From: Fidelibacterota bacterium
GTDB lineage: Bacteria > Marinisomatota > Marinisomatia > Marinisomatales > UBA1611
Length of the DNA stretch: 34,273 nt
NCBI GenBank assembly: GCA_002718285.1
Contig: PBAR01000004.1
Span: 1 to 34,273, forward strand
Direction: 5' to 3'
In this document: piece by piece, positions 1 through 8,918 of the stretch
Position numbering within the stretch: the first letter of the stretch is position 1
Layout: the number at the start of each line of letters is the position of its first letter
Notes under the pieces: model-generated
Databases searched by the model: none
Told to the model about the DNA's origin: nothing
Seen by the model: only the letters and a program-made list of their open reading frames with translations
Position numbers and translations under genes: made by a program

Positions 1-1033
1 GCTACAGTAACACTTCCGTCTGTACCATTGCTTATACTCTCCCCGTTACCAAACGTAATGTCATTGCCCGTAACCGTAAGATCACCGCTTAAAGATGTAG
101 TAGGTGATGTAATCAGGACAGTACCGTCCGTTGTATTGGTAATAGTTTCATCATTGGAAAGTGTAATACCCCCTGATCCGCTAACATCAATACCTGTAGT
201 AGCTATTACATTTTGAGTTGTAATGGAAGTAGCACCTGTGAGTACTCCGGCATCTACATTTATTGTACCATCCAAAACAACGGCAGACCCTGTTCCAGGA
301 GTAATATTAACTCCACCGGAAGTTGTATTAATAGTTACTTCTGAATCTCCAGGCCTGATATCATCTGCCATGACCGAATCTGCAGCTCCCACACCAACCC
401 AGGATAAGTTTCCGCTACCGTCTGTACGTAATACCTGATTAGCAGAACCGTCTGTAGTCGGTAAGGTTATAGATGTTGTGCCAAGACCAATTGCATCAAC
501 ATATGCTACACCGTCTATATATAAATCTTTAAACTCAGATGTACTGTTTCCCAGATCAATATCGTTATCATCGATCGGACTTACTTCACCATCTATAATA
601 CCTATTTGATCAGTCCCTGAAGTACCGAAAGTAATACTTCCTTCTATTCCATTAGATATATTTTCACCATTACCAAATGTGATATCATTTCCTGTAACAG
701 TAAGATCACCGCTTAATGCTGTAGAAGGAGATGTAATCAATACTGTACCGTCCGTTGTATTGGTAATCGTTTCATCTTTGGAAAGTGTAATACCTGAAGC
801 CCCGCTAATATCAACACCTGCAGTGGCTATAATATTTTGAGAAGTTATTGAAGTAGCACCTGTTATTACTCCGCCATCCACATTCACAGTACCATCCAAA
901 ATAATTGAAGAACCTGATGCAGGAGTAATATCAACTCCACCTAAAGTTGTAGTAATTTTTACTTCCGCATCTCCTGGCCTGATATCATCTGCTTTTACAG
1001 AATCTGCAGCGCCTCCGATATTTATCCATTCCC
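1..1033 (-). repeat. 624-bp in-frame tandem repeat within the adhesin gene
   Basis: Two copies of a long unit are visible with a period of 624 bp (208 codons). The string GTACCGTCCGTTGTATTGGT starts at 121 and again at 745, and GGCCTGATATCATCT starts at 352 and again at 976. The copies differ at scattered, mostly conservative sites. The unit encodes residues running from AADSV.ADDIRPGD to the next occurrence of the same motif. The left copy is cut by the window edge, so the copy number is unknown. Confidence 0.85.
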
Positions 1034-1982
1034 CCGTTCCATCACCGTCAGAGGCCCACACATGACCACTGGTTCCCGCAGAATTAATAAAAAATTCACC
1101 ATGCTGTACTTTATCTGCTGAGAGACTTCCGTCTGCGAGATCAGTAAGATCATCATCATATGGTTGAACATCACTTCCAATTGCTAAACCTAAAGCAGAT
1201 CTGGCTGTATCTCCACTAAGAGCTATCCAACTTGTATCCCCTGTAACCAATATATGATTGGTTAAATTATCGCGTCTCAAATTGGCTATCGTACTTAAAT
1301 CAAAATTTAATGACTGATAATTTGCCAATGTATCAATAGTAATATATGTAGCTGATAAATCAGTTGTAAGAGTATAATGGGAAAGAGTGTCCAACACCAA
1401 ATTATCCAAATCTGGTAAATTTCTCAGATCATTATAATCTCCGGTAAATGCTACTGAATCAAATCCGGAAACAAGCGGGTAGCTAGATAATGTATCAACA
1501 CTTAGATATTTGGTTAGATCCGGAAGACTGTCTAAATCTGTATAAACCGCTTTTTGAGCATATTTTGCAGTATCTGAAATAACCGAATAAAATACAGATG
1601 TAAGCTCTTGACGAGGAGACATAATATTACCGTCAATTTCAATTTCCAGATATGCTTCTCCTGAAATTGCATAGATTGGAATTTCCTTTCCTAAAATAGC
1701 AGATATAATTCCATCATCAATATTTATCTGCTGACTTTCTTCCCAGAATGGATTTCCATCAACGATCTCTTTATAAAATCTGAATGAAACCCTATAATAA
1801 CCATCTTTGACCGCTTGGCCATTGGTTTTTGTCAACAAACCCTGGTATGATATTCTCCTTGGAACTCGTTCAGTATTTACTTCTTTAACCATAGTATGCA
1901 TAGATGCAGGAAATGCACTTTCCTCCGTCTGACTATTGGTAAACCCAGATAGGAAAATTAATATGTAAAGTGTCTTTTTCAT
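1..1982 (-). CDS. Secreted tail-fibre-like repeat protein (adhesin-like), C-terminus cut by window edge
   Basis: The frame is open from ATG at 1982 to the left edge (660 codons seen). A strong Shine-Dalgarno AAAGGAG lies 6 nt upstream. Residues 1-18 look like a signal peptide (MKKTLYILIFLSGFTNSQ). The next ~110 residues carry the RRISYQGLLTKTNGQ...GYYRVSFRFY pattern common at the start of Bacteroidota-type surface proteins that end in an S74 tail-fibre chaperone. A stretch of short tail-fibre motifs follows (FTGDYNDLRNLPDL, VQPYDDDLTDLADG). The rest is a ~208-residue repeat seen about 1.5 times, with segments such as LSGDLTVTGNDITFGNGE and ITLPTTDGSANQVLRTDGSG. It is probably an exported fibrous adhesin. 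A C-terminal S74 or sorting domain would lie outside the window and is only inferred. It is the last visible gene of the envelope operon, 46 bp after the NHL gene. Confidence 0.85.
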   Translation of the reverse strand, partial: MKKTLYILIFLSGFTNSQTEESAFPASMHTMVKEVNTERVPRRISYQGLLTKTNGQAVKDGYYRVSFRFYKEIVDGNPFWEESQQINIDDGIISAILGKEIPIYAISGEAYLEIEIDGNIMSPRQELTSVFYSVISDTAKYAQKAVYTDLDSLPDLTKYLSVDTLSSYPLVSGFDSVAFTGDYNDLRNLPDLDNLVLDTLSHYTLTTDLSATYITIDTLANYQSLNFDLSTIANLRRDNLTNHILVTGDTSWIALSGDTARSALGLAIGSDVQPYDDDLTDLADGSLSADKVQHGEFFINSAGTSGHVWASDGDGTGEWINIGGAADSVKADDIRPGDAEVKITTTLGGVDITPASGSSIILDGTVNVDGGVITGATSITSQNIIATAGVDISGASGITLSKDETITNTTDGTVLITSPSTALSGDLTVTGNDITFGNGENISNGIEGSITFGTSGTDQIGIIDGEVSPIDDNDIDLGNSTSEFKDLYIDGVAYVDAIGLGTTSITLPTTDGSANQVLRTDGSGNLSWVGVGAADSVMADDIRPGDSEVTINTTSGGVNITPGTGSAVVLDGTINVDAGVLTGATSITTQNVIATTGIDVSGSGGITLSNDETITNTTDGTVLITSPTTSLSGDLTVTGNDITFGNGESISNGTDGSVTV

Positions 1983-1988
1983 GATCAA

Positions 1989-1995
1989 CTCCTTT
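1989..1995 (-). promoter_or_regulatory. Shine-Dalgarno site of the adhesin gene
   Basis: AAAGGAG on the minus strand, 6 nt before the ATG at 1982. It fixes the start of the partial adhesin gene and is one of the strongest ribosome binding sites in the left half of the window. Confidence 0.75.
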
Positions 1996-2028
1996 AGTGA
2001 GTTAAACGTTTATTAATAAAATATAATC

Positions 2029-4308
2029 TTAGAAAGGAAAATCAGGTGGCAGGTCGGAAACACCTCCACCACTACCCTGGCTTGAAGAAAGACCCTGACT
2101 TAGCATAAGAAGAATGAAAGCAAATAAAAATGGATGACGACTGATAAATGCCATCATTTTCAGATTCAATGCTCTACTACGATCTAATAATGTCGTTTTC
2201 TTTGGAGGAGCCTTTTCACTTAAAACAGCATTTAACGCCCTCCTTAATTCAGGCTCCAGTCCATATATGCCCATCTTTTCAATGGTATATTTTGGGTGCA
2301 ATATGGTAGTGTCTCTTCTCCAAGGGTTTACTCCCTCTAATGTAATTCTTTGTATAGAATGTTCTAAAGCTTGAGTAATATAGATTACAGGGTTTTCTCC
2401 TTTTGATACTCTAAGCTGATTCATATTATTGATTTTATTAGTTGCCCCCACAAGTGATGTTATAACGCCATCTTTGTTTATCCTTCTTATCAAGCCAAAT
2501 CTCTCATCAGCAACATAAATATTACCCTGGCTGTCAATATCAATTGATACTGGATCCCCTAAATATGATTGCGTAGCGGGGACATTATTCCTGACCAGAT
2601 TATCTCCAGGTTCTGTGCCTGCAATCTTTATTATTGTAGAATCATTATCTACACGATAGATCTTATGTTCGTTGCTGCTAACCACAAAAACAGTATCACC
2701 ACTATTTACTGCTATATCTTGCGCACCTTTCAATATACCTGGTTTCAATACTACCGTTACTTCATTGCCAGATTCTACTTTAATAATAGTTCCTTTTCTT
2801 TTATAAAGTATGTAAAGGTTATCACCAGATCCTAACTGTACTGAAGTAGGGAGTAATGGTTGATTATTTTGTAAGCTACCATCTTGATTCAGCTTAGGAT
2901 CAAGTAATTTAGTAGCCATATTTTCATCTATAGAAAAAACTCGGTTATTATCTTTGTCAGAGACAAATATACGACCAGTTGTATCCGATACAATACCTGA
3001 TGGGTATAATAATGATTTTCCTAAAATGATATCACGGCCCAATCGTTTCAATTTTTGATCTTTGTCCAATGTGTAAATTTGTTGGCTGTTTGCTGCTGTA
3101 ACGACCAATTCATCATCATCTATTGTTAATGCAACTGGATAGCGAAGCTCTTTTTGAGCTTCTGGATCCATAGACACTTTAGAAGCAGTCCAGGCATACA
3201 CCGATTTAGTGTTAAGGTATTTTTCAACTTCGAAATAATGTATTTCCAATTCAGAATAACGATTAAAGCCCCAGGACAATACATGTGTTGCATTTTCTAT
3301 ATTAGCGTTCTCCGCAGCACAGGAATCTGTTCTACAATAAAAATTATAGTATAGAATAGATTCGACTAATTGATCATACTCCAGTGTATCTAATGTAGTA
3401 GTGGTATCCGATATTTCGACGATTGTTGTATCCAGACTATCTGAATTCATATTGGTTAGCGGCAGTCGTTTTTCGATTAATGTGTCAGCTACTATTTTAA
3501 TATTTCTTATCAATTCTTTAACAATAATTGAGTCTGGAATAAACCGGTTTGGGTCTAGGACTTCTTTTATACCCATTTTACGGATTTCATTATACAAGAA
3601 TGCGCTAATCATTTCTGATTCCATATCATAAAGATCATCGGTATTAAGAGATTGTATAGAAATAAGAAAAGATGGTTTGGTTAGATTGGAAAGTTCATCT
3701 TCCAGTTGTTTTTCATCTTCCTTTATTTTATCATTATCTTTTGTAATTGAATCGGTAGTTGATTCAAATAGATCCAGTCTTGGTCTCTGTTTGAGGGCAG
3801 AGAAAATTACCATAACTGTATCAGTATCTACAAAACCAAGAGGATCTTTGACCTTTAGTATAATTGGTAATTCAGTACCTTCAGGATATTCAGGTAGATC
3901 AATTTCAATATATTTTGATTTTGTAGCAATGCTTTTCCAGCTTTTCTTCCCAGATTCTGTTATAATGTCCGTACTGTCATGGGTTACTATTGTATCAGTT
4001 TCCGCGTATGAATAATCATCGTAAAACACAAGACTTGGAGGTAACATCCATTCATATTGAAGGAAGGAACCTTTTGAATGCACTGAGCGAGATGCATCTA
4101 ACATTATAGTAGAAAAAGAAGGCGCATAAATATCTGGTCCTGCATTTGCCTGCAATCTAAGTAATCCTTCATCAAAGATTATTTCTGATTGTCCCTTTAA
4201 GAAACCTATGAAAATAATATTAATAAAAAATAAACTTAAATTTTTAATTAAAGTTATACATTTACTATATATTGTAAATATATTTATTATATAATATATA
4301 ATATCCAT
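2029..4308 (-). CDS. Exported PKD / CsgG-like / NHL beta-propeller protein with C-terminal hydrophobic segment
   Basis: 759 residues from an ATG with a weak ribosome binding site. A hydrophobic segment near residues 20-40 ending in GQS looks like an export signal. A PKD-type domain follows at ~52-170 (IMLDASRS...YEWMLPP). At ~210-380 a region resembles CsgG/TolB-N-type lipoprotein domains: an amphipathic 'MESEMISAFLYNEIRKMGIK' segment, then CRTDSCAAENANIENATHVL and a beta pair ending NTKSVYAWTAS. At ~385-690 there are about six NHL-like blades (YPVALTIDDDELVV, YPSGIVSDTTGRIFVSDKDNN, DPVSIDIDSQGNIYVADERFG). A ~15-residue hydrophobic stretch near 726-740 (FAFILLMLSQGL) and a Ser/Gly/Pro tail close the protein. 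The role is unknown; a periplasmic or surface scaffold or ligand sensor is inferred. It sits 28 bp after the ROK kinase gene and 46 bp before the adhesin gene. Confidence 0.8.
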   Translation of the reverse strand: MDIIYYIINIFTIYSKCITLIKNLSLFFINIIFIGFLKGQSEIIFDEGLLRLQANAGPDIYAPSFSTIMLDASRSVHSKGSFLQYEWMLPPSLVFYDDYSYAETDTIVTHDSTDIITESGKKSWKSIATKSKYIEIDLPEYPEGTELPIILKVKDPLGFVDTDTVMVIFSALKQRPRLDLFESTTDSITKDNDKIKEDEKQLEDELSNLTKPSFLISIQSLNTDDLYDMESEMISAFLYNEIRKMGIKEVLDPNRFIPDSIIVKELIRNIKIVADTLIEKRLPLTNMNSDSLDTTIVEISDTTTTLDTLEYDQLVESILYYNFYCRTDSCAAENANIENATHVLSWGFNRYSELEIHYFEVEKYLNTKSVYAWTASKVSMDPEAQKELRYPVALTIDDDELVVTAANSQQIYTLDKDQKLKRLGRDIILGKSLLYPSGIVSDTTGRIFVSDKDNNRVFSIDENMATKLLDPKLNQDGSLQNNQPLLPTSVQLGSGDNLYILYKRKGTIIKVESGNEVTVVLKPGILKGAQDIAVNSGDTVFVVSSNEHKIYRVDNDSTIIKIAGTEPGDNLVRNNVPATQSYLGDPVSIDIDSQGNIYVADERFGLIRRINKDGVITSLVGATNKINNMNQLRVSKGENPVIYITQALEHSIQRITLEGVNPWRRDTTILHPKYTIEKMGIYGLEPELRRALNAVLSEKAPPKKTTLLDRSRALNLKMMAFISRHPFLFAFILLMLSQGLSSSQGSGGGVSDLPPDFPF

Positions 4309-4336
4309 CTTATTTATTTTCTAAAAATTTTTACCA

Positions 4337-5308
4337 TTACAATGTATTAAAAACAAGAGAGGCAGCACCCAATATTCCAGCACCACCTTCTGGCAGTTCT
4401 GATAGCATCACTTCTATTTTCCCTTTTTGAAAATCCATGAGGTTATCGTTCATATTTTCCTTTGCCTTTTCCAAAATTCTATTTCCTGCATTTGCAAATC
4501 CTCCATAAAATATAAAAGCTTCTGGCTCCAGCATTGTGGCTACCTGTGCAAGACCTTGACCTAGTTTTTGAGAAGTAAAATTGTATATATTACATGCAGT
4601 TTGATTCTTATTATCAAATGCTTTATCTATCAACCTACCATCAATATGACTTAACCCTAATTGCATATCCTTTAAAGAATTATCAATTAGATTATTAATT
4701 AAAGGGTCATCTGGTAATTCTTTTTGAAATTCCTTTACAGTTTCAGTTATACCTTTAGCAGAAACATACATTTCCAGACAACCTTTCTTACCACAATTAC
4801 ATTCACGACCGTTATAGTCTATTATAATGTGCCCCATTTCTCCAGCGTACCCTTTGTGTCCTATCAATAACTTACCATTGACAAACATACCACTTCCAAG
4901 ACCTGTACCTAAAGTAATTAGAACAAAATTATCCATATTCTGAGCTTTTCCAAACATTTTTTCTCCCAAGGCAGCCGCATTGGCATCATTGGTCAAAAAT
5001 ATTTTTAAATCCGTATATTGCGATGCAATAGTTGGAATATGTGCACAGCCAATATCCAGATTAGGAGGATTATGAATTATCCCTGAATAATGGTTAGCAT
5101 TTGGTGCTCCAATACCAATTCCATCAGGCTTATTTCGTGGATTTCTCCGAATTAATTCAGAAACATTATTAAAAGCTGCACTGAAAAATTCTTCTTGATT
5201 TTTATTTTTTGTTGAAAATGTTTCTTTATCTAAAATAGAACCATTATTGTCAACTAGTCCTAAGACGGTATTTGTACCGCCAATATCTATACCAATTGCA
5301 TAATTCAT
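4337..5308 (-). CDS. ROK-family sugar kinase, probable glucokinase
   Basis: 323 residues, the usual ROK kinase length. The N-terminal phosphate loop is IGIDIGGTNTVLGLVD. LTNDANAAALGE carries the catalytic-base Asp, LGTGLGSGMFVNGKL is the second phosphate motif, and GHKGYAGEMGHI leads into the zinc-binding signature CNCGKKGCLE. There is no N-terminal helix-turn-helix, so it is a kinase rather than a NagC/XylR-type repressor. It would phosphorylate glucose or a related hexose or N-acetyl sugar with ATP in the cytoplasm; the substrate cannot be read from sequence. It is the only evident cytoplasmic enzyme inside a run of exported proteins, 50 bp after the PKD gene and 28 bp before the NHL gene. 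ATG start. Confidence 0.92.
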   Translation of the reverse strand: MNYAIGIDIGGTNTVLGLVDNNGSILDKETFSTKNKNQEEFFSAAFNNVSELIRRNPRNKPDGIGIGAPNANHYSGIIHNPPNLDIGCAHIPTIASQYTDLKIFLTNDANAAALGEKMFGKAQNMDNFVLITLGTGLGSGMFVNGKLLIGHKGYAGEMGHIIIDYNGRECNCGKKGCLEMYVSAKGITETVKEFQKELPDDPLINNLIDNSLKDMQLGLSHIDGRLIDKAFDNKNQTACNIYNFTSQKLGQGLAQVATMLEPEAFIFYGGFANAGNRILEKAKENMNDNLMDFQKGKIEVMLSELPEGGAGILGAASLVFNTL

Positions 5309-5358
5309 CTTACAAAAGTTAAGAAAACAGCTTTGGTCTTGGGAGTATTAAATAGTAT

Positions 5359-5880
5359 TTATTTTAATTCAGAACCCTGCCTTATATCAATATCTACTAT
5401 TGGCGGCAAATTCGGTTCTTTCGCAATTTGCACGGTCTTTTTTATGGTTGTTTTTGCACCATAATCATCAGTCACAGTGAGGTCAAAACTATAGGTGCCA
5501 GGGGTACCCAAAAAACTCACTTTACTTGATCTAGGACTAGGTAACAAATCAACAGAAGGACCGCTAGTTTGTAACCATTGAAATGAAATTTGATCTCCCA
5601 AATCTGGATCAAAAGATCTACTGGCATCTAAAATCATAGGATAGGTATTCGTCTCAGGTCGATTATCATGTTCAACCATCACTTTAATTTTTTGCCTTTC
5701 TTTTTCAGCTAAATCTTCCAATTCAGATCTTTTTTTCTCTATTTGGGTAGTCTTAACTGGATCTACAATAATAGATTCCACACTGAATTTCTTCCGCAAA
5801 TATTGTTCATATTTTTTCCACCCTAGAAAGGATATAGCAAGAAATACAATCAATAAGACAGTCATATTATTTCTATTCAT
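5359..5880 (-). CDS. Small membrane-anchored PKD-domain protein
   Basis: 173 residues. An N-terminal membrane anchor (MTVLLIVFLAISFLGW, residues ~6-21) is followed by a charged, probably coiled-coil linker (~45-70, Lys/Glu rich). A single PKD-type domain at ~75-155 carries LDASRSFDPD, the FQWLQTSGP strand and YSFDLTVTDDYGA. The short tail contains Pro and Ile repeats and ends GSELK. The PKD motif LDASRS is shared with the NHL protein two genes downstream, which suggests the two act in the same extracytoplasmic structure. It starts 11 bp after the stop of the second FN3-caspase gene, so translational coupling is likely. An alternative start at Met6 would lose only five residues. The specific function is unknown. 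Confidence 0.8.
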   Translation of the reverse strand: MNRNNMTVLLIVFLAISFLGWKKYEQYLRKKFSVESIIVDPVKTTQIEKKRSELEDLAEKERQKIKVMVEHDNRPETNTYPMILDASRSFDPDLGDQISFQWLQTSGPSVDLLPSPRSSKVSFLGTPGTYSFDLTVTDDYGAKTTIKKTVQIAKEPNLPPIVDIDIRQGSELK

Positions 5881-5891
5881 AATATTTACAA

Positions 5892-8873
5892 CTATCTTAA
5901 ATCTAATATTGTCCGTTTTAAATCTAATCCATAGAGAACCGGGTTCTGTCTACTAGTGTTTGGAATACCCTTTAATTCTTGAGGAATAGATTTATAAATG
6001 AAATCAGTTAGCTCACCCAACTCTACTACTGCGTCACCATCATCATCGCTTTTGGATAAACCTTTTAAAAGTGAATAAAGAAACAGACTATGCTTTTTTA
6101 AGGGATATAATTGAGATGATTCACCTTTTGAAGAAGCGCTGAGAATACAAATTTTCTCATTAAGATCTGGAAAATCCCATATTGATCCAGCAGCATCTTT
6201 GGGATTAGTAAAAGAAATATCCAAAAATAAGGTTACCGTCTGGATACTGTTAATCACACTTAAAACTGATAAATCTTTTACAAAACGATCTAATGAATAT
6301 TTGGTTACATTCCTCGTAAACTTAGCATCTTTTGGGATAAGAAAAGGTTTACCTTCTATCCATTCACCAAGACCTCTATAATAAATAAGAATATCAATTT
6401 CTTCAACTCCAGAATATTTTTTGGAATTAACAATACGTCTTCGAAGATCACCTTGATGGGGATCAAAAGTATTGATCAAATCATTTAATGTAGGTCCTCC
6501 ATCCATCTGCCAAGGTTTAGAAGGTAGCAATTGGTAATCGGATAATCCAAAAGCATTTTGAAAATACTCTCTCATTATGTTCCCATCTCTATCCGCGTAT
6601 TCTAATTTTGGATAATTACTGTCATCATAATTTTGTGTGGCCAAGATAATACCCATACCCTGGATATTTTTTCTTCCAAATGGTATATTTGAATCAACAT
6701 CAATTGGATCATTCATATCCTGAGCTAAATCAATACTATCCGCACCAAAAGGGATTATAGTCATATCTTCAGGATGATTATAATGCTGCAAAAGCCCTAG
6801 TTTCACCTCTTTGTATGTATTTACATCTAAATAATCAGTTATTTGAAAATTAACAGTAAAAGTTTGATTTTTACTCAATAAAGGGAATTCTATATCAATA
6901 AAATCACCAGGAGGAATTCCTGATGTGGTTATGCTTCCTTCAAACCCTGGTGTAGAAAATGTGGCTGAGTCCAAAACATTTAAAATTACATATTCAGTGT
7001 TTCCTTCACCAATGTTTTGAAGTCTTACTGTCATTTCCACCTCCTCGTTTTCCGGTATATAATGGGCTCCAAAATCATTGGAAATCGCAAAATCAGCTAT
7101 AACAACATTGGCTGGGTTAGCTTCTTTTGTTTCCACAATTACTTTGTAGGGTTTTTCAAGTATAATTCCACCAATGGAAGACATAGTTAATTCATAACTA
7201 CGTTCAGCTGTTTTCACGGTTAGAGCAGCCATAATATCAAAGTCTATATATTCAATTTTATCCGGGATCAAAGTATCAATTATCGCATTAAGCGATACTG
7301 TAACATCATCAGCTCTATCTGGAGAAAACAAGTTCAATTTTACATTATGGGCTGGACTTTCACCTTTATTATATACTGCAAACTGGAGTTTTCCCACTTC
7401 TCTAGCATCTATATATCCATTTCCAGAAGGTTCTATTAAATCAAACTTATGAATAAAAAATTCTGGAGCCGTAAAAACATTTTCGCAATATGCTTGAGAA
7501 TATTCACTCTTATCACCATCAGAATCAACACCGGCAATTGCATAACAGAATTCTTCACCATATGGAAGATCAGTGATTGAAATATGATGAATATCTACAT
7601 TTTTCACAAAAACCATCGAATCCTTTTTAGGAACTTCATAGATATTGTAACTCACAGCACCAATTACAGGGTTCCAATTCAAATAGATTGTATTTACACC
7701 TCCATCTGCAGTAATACCGTTTGGAGCTTGAATTTCTACTTTAGCACAATGGTTATTAGAAGGATCACTTTCTTCATTATACTGATCTACTGACTTTGCA
7801 ACATAACAATACTTCTCTCCTGGCGGTTTATTTTCGGAAAAAGATGTACCTTGTACATTGGTAACAAATTGATCACCTCTGTAAATATTAAAAGATTTAG
7901 CCAATTCAACTTCATTCCAAATTAGAATCAACTTATTTTTGTCTTTAACAGATGAAAGAATTGGTGCAGGTACATATTCATGCGTAGTCCCTTTTATTTC
8001 AATTGATTTTTTACTTTCTTTTTCTAAGGAATCCATTGCAGCAACTGCATAAATATAATCTTTATTATATTCGAGTCCAGTATCCTCAAAACTTATAGTA
8101 TCAATTCCAGCACCTACTCTTTTACCGTCACGGTAAATATTGTATGATTCTGCACCATTTACAACTGACCAATTTAAAGTAAGAGAATTTTTTGCAACTG
8201 CAACCTGGATATCGCGCGGCCTCTTTGTCGGTGCACTATTACAAATTTTTCCTGTTTTTAACCCCCAAAATCCATATTTATCAAATGCCTGCACTTCGTA
8301 ACAAAATTCTTTACCAGGGGAAACATCTCTTTCATAACGATTTAAACTATCATTTCGTATTTTTTCACCATTTTCAAAAAGTAAATAATTTGACGCATAT
8401 TGAATATCTTCCCAAAAAACAGAAATATGTTCAGGAGATACTTCTAAAGAAGGAGGATTTAGGTTTAAAACCGGATCATGATCGGTAATAGGACCCGTAC
8501 CTGCAAGAGAATAAACTAAAAGAGTATTTTTTTCAATTGGGAGAATTATTTGCAAGTCCAGAGATTTACTTTTTTTCATAGAACCTGGATTTATTTTAAT
8601 ACGATAACTCTCCAATTCTGCAGATTCACCAACCTTATAATTCACTACAAGATAATAATAATCTGGCTTAATATCCTTAATAATAAATTCTCCTTTGCGT
8701 CCGCTCTGCTGTTCTTCTAATACTACATTTCTTAAATTTACGAGCGACACATCTGCTTTCTTTATAGGATTCCCAGTTGTATCCTGAATTACACCAGAAA
8801 TAGACACTTCTTCTGCTTTAACTATAGCAGTCAATATTGAAAACAAAATACAAATTACTAGACTAATTTTCAT
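5892..8873 (-). CDS. Exported FN3-array protein with degenerate caspase-like C-terminal domain (copy 2)
   Basis: I place the start at ATG 8873 (993 residues); the longer frame begins at TTG 8879. Order: signal peptide 1-21 (MKISLVICILFSILTAIVKA); carboxypeptidase-regulatory-like beta sandwich ~24-115 (SGVIQDTTGNPIKKADVSL); four FN3 domains ~140-473 with W...A..YNIYRDGK and Y.YAV.A.D patterns; a CARDB-like Ig region ~474-700 (VIADFAISNDFGAHYIPENE); a peptidase C14/caspase-like domain ~733-993. The last keeps IDILIYYRGLGEWIEGKPFL, LFLDISFTNP and LFLYSLLKGL...VVELGEL. At the usual His position (GHG) it has Leu (~835), and at the usual Cys position (DxC) it has Ser (~887). It is therefore predicted to be proteolytically dead. 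It is a paralogue of the gene 45 bp upstream, probably in the same transcript. Function unknown; a surface scaffold or binding role is inferred. Confidence 0.85.
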   Translation of the reverse strand: MKISLVICILFSILTAIVKAEEVSISGVIQDTTGNPIKKADVSLVNLRNVVLEEQQSGRKGEFIIKDIKPDYYYLVVNYKVGESAELESYRIKINPGSMKKSKSLDLQIILPIEKNTLLVYSLAGTGPITDHDPVLNLNPPSLEVSPEHISVFWEDIQYASNYLLFENGEKIRNDSLNRYERDVSPGKEFCYEVQAFDKYGFWGLKTGKICNSAPTKRPRDIQVAVAKNSLTLNWSVVNGAESYNIYRDGKRVGAGIDTISFEDTGLEYNKDYIYAVAAMDSLEKESKKSIEIKGTTHEYVPAPILSSVKDKNKLILIWNEVELAKSFNIYRGDQFVTNVQGTSFSENKPPGEKYCYVAKSVDQYNEESDPSNNHCAKVEIQAPNGITADGGVNTIYLNWNPVIGAVSYNIYEVPKKDSMVFVKNVDIHHISITDLPYGEEFCYAIAGVDSDGDKSEYSQAYCENVFTAPEFFIHKFDLIEPSGNGYIDAREVGKLQFAVYNKGESPAHNVKLNLFSPDRADDVTVSLNAIIDTLIPDKIEYIDFDIMAALTVKTAERSYELTMSSIGGIILEKPYKVIVETKEANPANVVIADFAISNDFGAHYIPENEEVEMTVRLQNIGEGNTEYVILNVLDSATFSTPGFEGSITTSGIPPGDFIDIEFPLLSKNQTFTVNFQITDYLDVNTYKEVKLGLLQHYNHPEDMTIIPFGADSIDLAQDMNDPIDVDSNIPFGRKNIQGMGIILATQNYDDSNYPKLEYADRDGNIMREYFQNAFGLSDYQLLPSKPWQMDGGPTLNDLINTFDPHQGDLRRRIVNSKKYSGVEEIDILIYYRGLGEWIEGKPFLIPKDAKFTRNVTKYSLDRFVKDLSVLSVINSIQTVTLFLDISFTNPKDAAGSIWDFPDLNEKICILSASSKGESSQLYPLKKHSLFLYSLLKGLSKSDDDGDAVVELGELTDFIYKSIPQELKGIPNTSRQNPVLYGLDLKRTILDLR

Positions 8874-8918
8874 TTTCAATGTGTTTCATAATACATATTC
8901 TATTCAGAGTCCAATCAA

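Noticed and set aside
28..438. Plus-strand open frames opposite the adhesin repeats
   Set aside because: They are mirror frames of the Ser/Thr/Val-rich repeat; the minus frame has the signal peptide, SD and tail-fibre motifs.
1..1033. Repeats considered as a CRISPR array or IS element
   Set aside because: The unit is 624 bp, in frame with a coding sequence, without spacers or terminal inverted repeats.
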